A stretch of DNA of 64,000 nt. It comes from Mortierella sp. BCC40632. Lineage: Eukaryota; Mortierellomycota; Mortierellomycetes; Mortierellales; Mortierellaceae. The stretch is from assembly GCA_011634665.1 (NCBI GenBank), contig WAEK01000027.1, positions 186,001 through 250,000 of the forward strand, in the 5' to 3' direction. Positions 58,486 through 64,000 of this stretch are shown piece by piece. Below the pieces are notes generated by a model. The model had not been told where the DNA came from, ran no database searches, and worked only from the letters and a program-made list of their open reading frames with translations. Each line of letters opens with the position of its first letter. The stretch's first letter is position 1. The position numbers and the translations under genes were made by a program.

Positions 58486-59953
58486 TTAAAAGAAACTTCC
58501 AGTATTGTCGAAGCCTCCTCCTTTATAAGGATTAGGACTCTTGGCCAAGTCGCCATAGGTTAGTGTTACTAAAAAAATCCGCGTAGAATCGATTCGAAAG
58601 AAAGAAAGAGATATTTTTTTGGTCAGCTCTTGTTATCGTTGTTTTCTCCTTCCGCATGGTCCCTTCCCAAAAAAAAAAAAAAAAAAACTGAAGAGAACAA
58701 AAATCAGCTGACGAATAAAAAGCCTTACCAATAAAATTAGCGCCATAGAGGATGATCAGGCCAAAGCAAAGCAGTGTTGGAGCCTCTCGCACAAAGTAAT
58801 CGACATCACTCCGCTTGCCCACCATGTAGAGATGTCTCTTATGGAACAGCGTCGTTCCGTAAATCAATGTGATCATCGACATCAAGAGCGCACCAACACC
58901 AAAGTAGGGTGTTGGTCCCACACCAAAACTGAGCAACATCATCGAAAGACTTCCTTGAAGGACTCCGAATCGAATCCAGTGGAGATAGAGTCGTTCGTTC
59001 GAAAACTGTGCCTTTCGTCCTGTGCCCACAATCTTGAATTGGATCTGGTTTTTACGCCGACGGATCAATCCTACCAAGATATTCCTGCGCTTCTTGCGTG
59101 CTGCAGGGGATTTTTGGGCCTGTCGATCATCAAGATCAATCTCGTCAAGACCAGCTTCGAGGTCTTGGCCTCTTGCCTGTTGACGATGTCTATCTTCAGG
59201 TAGATCCAATGGGTTCGATGAACCAGACTGGGGTGCTGGTGTTCGTGTCATCTTGATTCGTGTGGATAGCTTTTTCTTTGTCCTGGCTGACGTTGCCTTT
59301 GTCCCAGCAGATCTTGCTCCGGGATAAGCACGGGGTATCGGTGTGGTCGAGGGTTGGTTTAGGGGCTCACACGAGTGTGTCGAAAGGTTTGAGAACGAGG
59401 CCACGGAATAGGGTCGATCGGGCCGTTCGAGCGTCGCTCCAAACGTGCGCTGAGGTGGCTCGAGTTCGATGTCTTGAGTCGCCAGCGGGTGATATGTTGA
59501 GATGCCTACTGCAACAGGTGGTGCAGAAGGTCGAATCGAGCGGGGATGGAGAGGGGCAGCAAACGGTTGGGACTGGTGTTGCTGCCGGCTAAAGTGCTGC
59601 TGCTGCTGCTGCTGCTGCACTGGATTAGATGACACAAAAAAGCGGTTGGAGCTGTGGGATGGGACACTGTCCTGGTACAAGGGTAAGTAAAGTGAAGAGG
59701 AAGAGGAGGAAAATGGATCGAGCGATGGTTGTGTGTACGGCTGAGTTCTATAGGGTGCCTGTTGTGATGGATTGGGATATGGATGATGGTTCTGGCCTTG
59801 GATTGGGGGTGGAGAGTATGGGTATGGATGTGGATGTGGATGGGGTTGTGCTTGTGCTTGTGCCTGTGCCTGTGCTGAATGAGAAGCAGAGCGCGGCGAG
59901 GAGGATGAAGGAGTAGAGAAGGAAGAAAGAGAGGAGCGAAATTGGTCGGCCAT
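58486..59953 (-). CDS. VTC1-like DUF202 membrane protein with long disordered N-terminus
   Basis: Two exons (59953-58729 and 58568-58486) give 435 residues. The start MADQFRSS is the first ATG. About 300 N-terminal residues are low-complexity: an (AQ)n run, alternating PH/PY dipeptides, Gln and Ser runs. The C-terminal part is a DUF202 domain of the VTC1 type: FSNERLYLHWIRFG, then three membrane helices (about LQGSLSMMLLSFGVG, FGVGALLMSMITLIYG, APTLLCFGLIILYGANF). VTC1 itself is about 129 residues and belongs to the vacuolar polyphosphate polymerase; VTC2-4 carry N-terminal SPX and VTC domains. No SPX or polymerase core is visible here, so this is a DUF202 protein with a different N-terminus and its role is unproven. 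Confidence 0.75.
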
Positions 59954-61078
59954 GGTCTGCGGCTTTTTACGCTGCAATGAATGAAGCAGCAAACACAGAG
60001 AGAGATAGCTCCGAAGGTCGTGTGAGGGTGAGAGTGGTCCCTTTCCCTTCCTTGTTGGTCCCTGCTAAGCCGGCACTTTCTTGTCCAGCGGGGGGAGGGT
60101 GTGCGTGTGTGTCTTTGTCCCCTATTAGAATAGAGTCGGTTTAGAATTGAAAATAAAAGAAAAAAGCCCTGAACTTTATCCACAGCCAGATACGCCCAAA
60201 CAGGGTATTTTTAGCACACATGTTCGCCTCCTTCCCTTTCTTGTCCATTGTGTTTGTCTGTGTGCGCTCGTCCTCTTTGCTTCTGCTGCTGCAATTGCCG
60301 CTATTGCTCCCGCATGTTGTTGCCGCCCTGTCTGTTGAGCATTGCGACTGTTAGACTATCCTATCACAACTGCTACTACTGCTATTGTTCCTCAGACAAG
60401 GTATAGCAAGTGCTGGATGCGTCCAGTAGAGTGGACACGACAGCCATTTTTTTTTCTTTTTCTTTTTTTTTTACGTAGCTCTCTGTACTATTCCATTCCA
60501 AGGCTGTGGGCCTCAACAACACAATGCTACCCAGGGAAACAATCCGCCTTAGCAGGAGGTGGTCCTGCATCATTGGCAATAGGGGATAGGCGTGTCCGGG
60601 TGAGTGAATGCAAGCAATGGATGTGGGCTTGGGGATGGTCGAAAGGGGAGGCAGGAAAGAGAGGAGAGGAGAGGGGGGAGAGGGGAGACGACGACCATTT
60701 TCATGACCAATCTTTTTGCACTTTGCACTTGCTCCTCACTTTCCTCTCTCTCTTTCTCTCTCCCCTCACTGCCCAAAAGGGCCAGCACCATGCAGACAAA
60801 GACGATTGCTATTACGTTAACCCTGGCCAGTTGAAAGATGCAGAGTAGAATGGGCTGGAGTGAAGCGCATCTTTGTCCCGGACTCGTCTGCTGCCGAGTA
60901 CCGGGAAGGCAATAAGATGCCTGGGAGGGCGCTGGGTGTATTGCAAAGTCTCTGGCGCGCGCCCGCATCCACCAGAGTGGGTCGGGAAGTGATGGCACTG
61001 CTCCTCTCCGCTCAAAAGAGCATAAATAGTTAAATACGCCATGCGAGTATGTACCCCCTGTGTGGAGTTTACCTGGAG
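59954..61078. other. intergenic, no supported gene
   Basis: Low-complexity purine- and pyrimidine-rich blocks (about 60640-60690, 60725-60765) give ORFs on both strands without motifs. Confidence 0.45.
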
Positions 61079-61771
61079 CTATGATAGGTCCTTGTGCAGA
61101 ACAGGTCGGATCAAAATAGAGTCCTTTATTCCAATAACCCCGTCAACTTGTCCGACAGGGATCAAATATGAGTGATCAGAATGAGGGAATGAATCAATGG
61201 AGCAGCAAAAAAAAAGGATGATCAACAGGAATGAGATGAAAGGAGCAACAATGGGGAAAAAAAAAAAAAAAAAAAAAAAGAGTGAGAGAGTGAGATACAA
61301 GGAGTGGTGCTGTCTTTGGACAGGGTAAATACTCGCCGTCGTAATAGGGGCAGCTTGGGCATCGTGCCCTCATCGCACGAGGAACAACAGCACCACAGGT
61401 GACAATCGTTGCTCGCGTGTCCAGTTTGGGCCAAGAAAAGAGACCAACCAAGAAAAGAAAAGAAAGAGCAGGGTAACAGCCTCCTTCTCCTTCCTCTGCA
61501 TCCAACACCAACGCTCGATCTGAACAATAGCCTCACCTCCACCGAAGGGTAGGACACATGGGCGCATGGGTCAGGTCCCCTCGTACACAGACGCAGACAC
61601 AGAGCCCTGCCTTTGTGCTCTGGGCCTAATAAAGAAAGAAAGAAAGAAAAAAGACAGTCCCAGATCTTGGTGTGTTTGACAAGTATTCGGAGCGATAGTC
61701 TTGACATCCCACCAGTCTGTTTCGGGACCCGATGACTGCTGAATATGCATGTCCACGTCTCCTGAATCCAT
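61079..61771 (-). CDS. doubtful spliced gene, unknown function
   Basis: Three coding-like stretches line up on the minus strand: an opening from ATG 61771 (MDSGDVDMHIQQSS, then ETDWWDVKTIAPN), a cysteine-containing middle (TCGAVVPRAMRARCPSCPYYDGEY) and an end (YLIPVGQVDGVIGIKD, then SILIRPVLHKDLS and stop at 61079). Their composition is unlike the surrounding simple sequence. I could not place all splice sites with confidence; the sequence between the middle and last stretches is a long pyrimidine run with an A/T homopolymer of 23. No family is recognised. Confidence 0.25.
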
Positions 61772-62269
61772 GACCTTCGCCTCTCCGCTTCCTTCTCAAT
61801 TTTCTTTTCTTCACGTCTCTTCAAATTGCTGTTTCCGCTGCTTGGGGTTTGGTTGATGCGATTCTCGCTCCTGGGCCTCACCACAGCTCTCACAGTGCCG
61901 AAAAGTAGACAAGACGTTAGTCGGCACAGCCCCAAAAGGGCTGTATTGCCGCACGCCTACTCCACCCTGATCCTCTACATCATAGAGACGAAGGACTATA
62001 TTGGGCAAACATAAAACTCTTAAAAAAAAAAAAAAAAAAAAAAAGAAAGATCTTCTGAACAAAAATGTATTCCATTACAAGTAGTGAGTCAACTGATGGT
62101 TTCTACTGCCTTTCCGCCCGAGGGCTCTGGACGCTGATCCTGCGACCATAATTCATGACTCGGCGCTGATATGGTTCTGGGGGAGAAGGCATTCCTGTGG
62201 CCTTGGTGTCGCTGCTGCTGCCTGTTGTAGATGTGGTGGCAGCTTACTCTACTGTTTCTCGATCGAATC
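61772..62269. other. intergenic, no supported gene
   Basis: An A23 tract lies at 62022-62044. No motif-bearing ORF. Confidence 0.4.
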
Positions 62270-63610
62270 TAGATTATAACCTTGACGTGCAATATCTTTT
62301 GCGAACCAGCATACATTCATCGTGTCCAACGAGATCCAGCTGAAGAGCTTTTAAGAACGTGATCCGCAAGGAAGGAAAAGTCAGTGTACCGCGCTCGAAA
62401 TCGTCTAGCAGCAACCTAGCACCTTCAGACAGAGGCCAAGAATCATGAGAGAGGAAAAACAAAAGAGCAGCGTTTTGGACAAAGCAGATTGTTGCTGTAT
62501 AATGGATCCTCCAATGTGTTGCCGTCAATGAGCTAGGCCAGATGGAAACGATCATCCGAGCCAAATTTCTTGCTTGACGCATTGACCCTGCTGAAGGCAG
62601 AGCAACTCAACCATAGTTCTAGTCTTGCCGCACCCTCTCGAGTACAGAGGGGGGCGACAAGATCTGTCAGGCGATGCAAGGTAGTGGGACATCGACTGTT
62701 GTGTAAAATCTGGGTTGGTAACACACCTGATACACTGAAGACTGGAGGTCTTTCCTCCATCATTTCTAGCACACCCAAAAGTAAGCTGGATTTGAATCAC
62801 TTGGGAGCAGGTTTGTTAGAAGGCTGGGTAGGCAGACTCGGTTTTGTTTCCTCCGAGTCCACCACGCCTCGACATAAGACCCTTGGTAGACTGCACAAAC
62901 CGATCGTAGTTCGTCTGCAGCGAGCTATGTCCTTTCACATAGCTGATAAGGAACTTGGAATGCTTTGAACTTAATGTCCCTGATCCATCTGATGTAGGCA
63001 TGGAGGTCGCCTAGCTTCATGAGAAAAAGGTTGCGTCTTCAGAACACCACACACTCGTTAAAAAAAAAAGGGGGGGCAGGTAAGGGAGCATACCGGACAA
63101 TGGCGTACTAGGACGAGACCTATCCGAAAAGATAACTAGGAAGCGAAGGCACAGGTGCTTGGACCACTAGGCGAAGTAAAGGGAAAGAGAAAATAAAGTT
63201 AGTGGAGTCGAGACGCTCTGGTGCGCAGAGATCAATCAACAGATGCGTATCCATTGCATTACACTGGGGGGGGGAGAGCTGGAAGCTGGACAGTGATGTG
63301 GATCGTGTCCTCTGGCAGACCAGCAACATTGATTCTGGAGAGCTTGCTGATTACCTTGAGCTCATTCTTGTCTGAATCCTTGTCCCAGCAGGATGGGCTG
63401 CTCGTCGTCGTCGTCATCCGTAATGGAAACGCGCCAAAGTCAATTTGTTGGCGTGAACATCCTGAAAAGTCATTTGTCTTCTAGACCCTGATGAGTTTCG
63501 TTAGGCCATCGACAGTCTAGGTAGGCTCAATCTTGACCCGAGAACGCGATGCAAGGATTCTCTCCATCAAGGAGACAAGGCTGATTCAGGCAATGAGAGA
63601 AAGTGAAAGC
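62270..63610 (-). pseudogene. second CRN effector gene, decayed
   Basis: On the minus strand, remnants of a CRN header run from about 63600 to 63240 (LTKLIRV-like piece, QQIDFGAFPL, DKNELKVISKL, then TIHITVQLPALPPP) with several in-frame stops. A body follows: LPTQPSNKPAPK, VLEMMEERPPVFSVSGV, a P-loop piece GCGKTRTMVELLCLQQG (about 62645-62600) and FVQNAALLFFLSHDSW with later text to 62274, spread over three frames. Header and body are collinear here, unlike the locus at 49.5-52.2 kb. The gene is not functional as assembled. Confidence 0.6.
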
Positions 63611-64000
63611 CACAAAGGCGACTCTCTCTAAACCGTTCTCTCTCTCACACACACACTCCCTAGACAGAGCAGCACTCCGTGGTACCATGATGTTATGTCA
63701 TGAAGGCATCTTGTAAAAACCACTCCGGTTTCTTGAAGTATTTCTTCCCCGGCCTACCCGAACAGTTTGATTTTTGAAGCCTTTGGTATCTCATACTTGT
63801 TGATTGTCCAACATAGATCAGCCAGAGCGAAAGCCGCGGACGAAGTACTCTCTGATTGTCTTTTCTGATGGAGAGCTGCACTGGGTCCGCAACGGTGACA
63901 GGATGTCACCTGAACCGAGCTTTGATATGATCATACCTGGCGTTCATCACTCTCAACACAACAACTAGCGCTAGTCTCGTCTATTGGAGAAAGGCGACTT
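63611..64000. other. right edge of window, no supported gene
   Basis: No gene is supported. The minus-strand ORF at 63693-63881 has no motif. Confidence 0.4.

Overview
The window looks like nuclear DNA of a filamentous fungus, most likely Mortierellomycotina (Mortierella/Linnemannia type). The reasons are many short GT-AG introns with T-rich acceptors, TATAAAAG promoters, frequent A/T homopolymers of 20-38 bases, Crinkler (CRN) effector-type genes with an intron inside the P-loop, a DIRS-type tyrosine-recombinase retrotransposon, and clear fungal housekeeping genes. The lineage is inferred from gene content and was not tested by a search.

Layout. 0-14 kb (accessory): two copies of a gene for a secreted protein of about 333 residues with ten cysteines. 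The first copy is intact. The second is split by a 4.3 kb DIRS-like element lying in the opposite orientation. About 6 kb of nearly gene-free DNA separates the copies; it holds one weak three-exon candidate. 14-17 kb: repeat-rich, nearly empty. 17-30.3 kb (core block): a 9-exon Munc13/UNC-13-like tethering protein, a 5-exon LARGE/GT49-like glycosyltransferase, the Sec1/Munc18 protein VPS45 (9 exons) and lumazine synthase RIB4. 30.3-33.8 kb: no supported gene. 33.8-35.2 kb: a secreted alpha/beta hydrolase.

36.4-55.7 kb (accessory): a direct segmental duplication, with copies 16.8 kb apart, each carrying an agmatine-deiminase-family gene (359 residues, 19 differences by my reading) and more than 1 kb of upstream DNA. 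Between the copies lie an XPG/FEN1-like PIN nuclease gene, degenerate direct repeats, a small ten-cysteine secreted protein, an intact CRN N-terminal exon and, in the opposite orientation, a decayed CRN body. 57-60 kb (core): QCR10 and a VTC1-like DUF202 membrane protein. 61-64 kb: a doubtful spliced gene and a second CRN pseudogene.

How it fits together. Core blocks (vesicle fusion, riboflavin, respiratory complex III, polyphosphate/vacuole-type membrane protein) alternate with accessory blocks of duplicated, secreted or effector-type genes, transposon insertions and pseudogenes. The accessory genes share strong TATAAAAG boxes that I do not see upstream of the core genes. The most notable structures are the seam-perfect DIRS insertion, which leaves the two half-ORFs adding up to the length of the intact copy; the near-identity of promoter and leader against a diverged coding region in that gene pair; and a CRN gene whose first exon appears to have been inverted away from its body while the splice phases still match.
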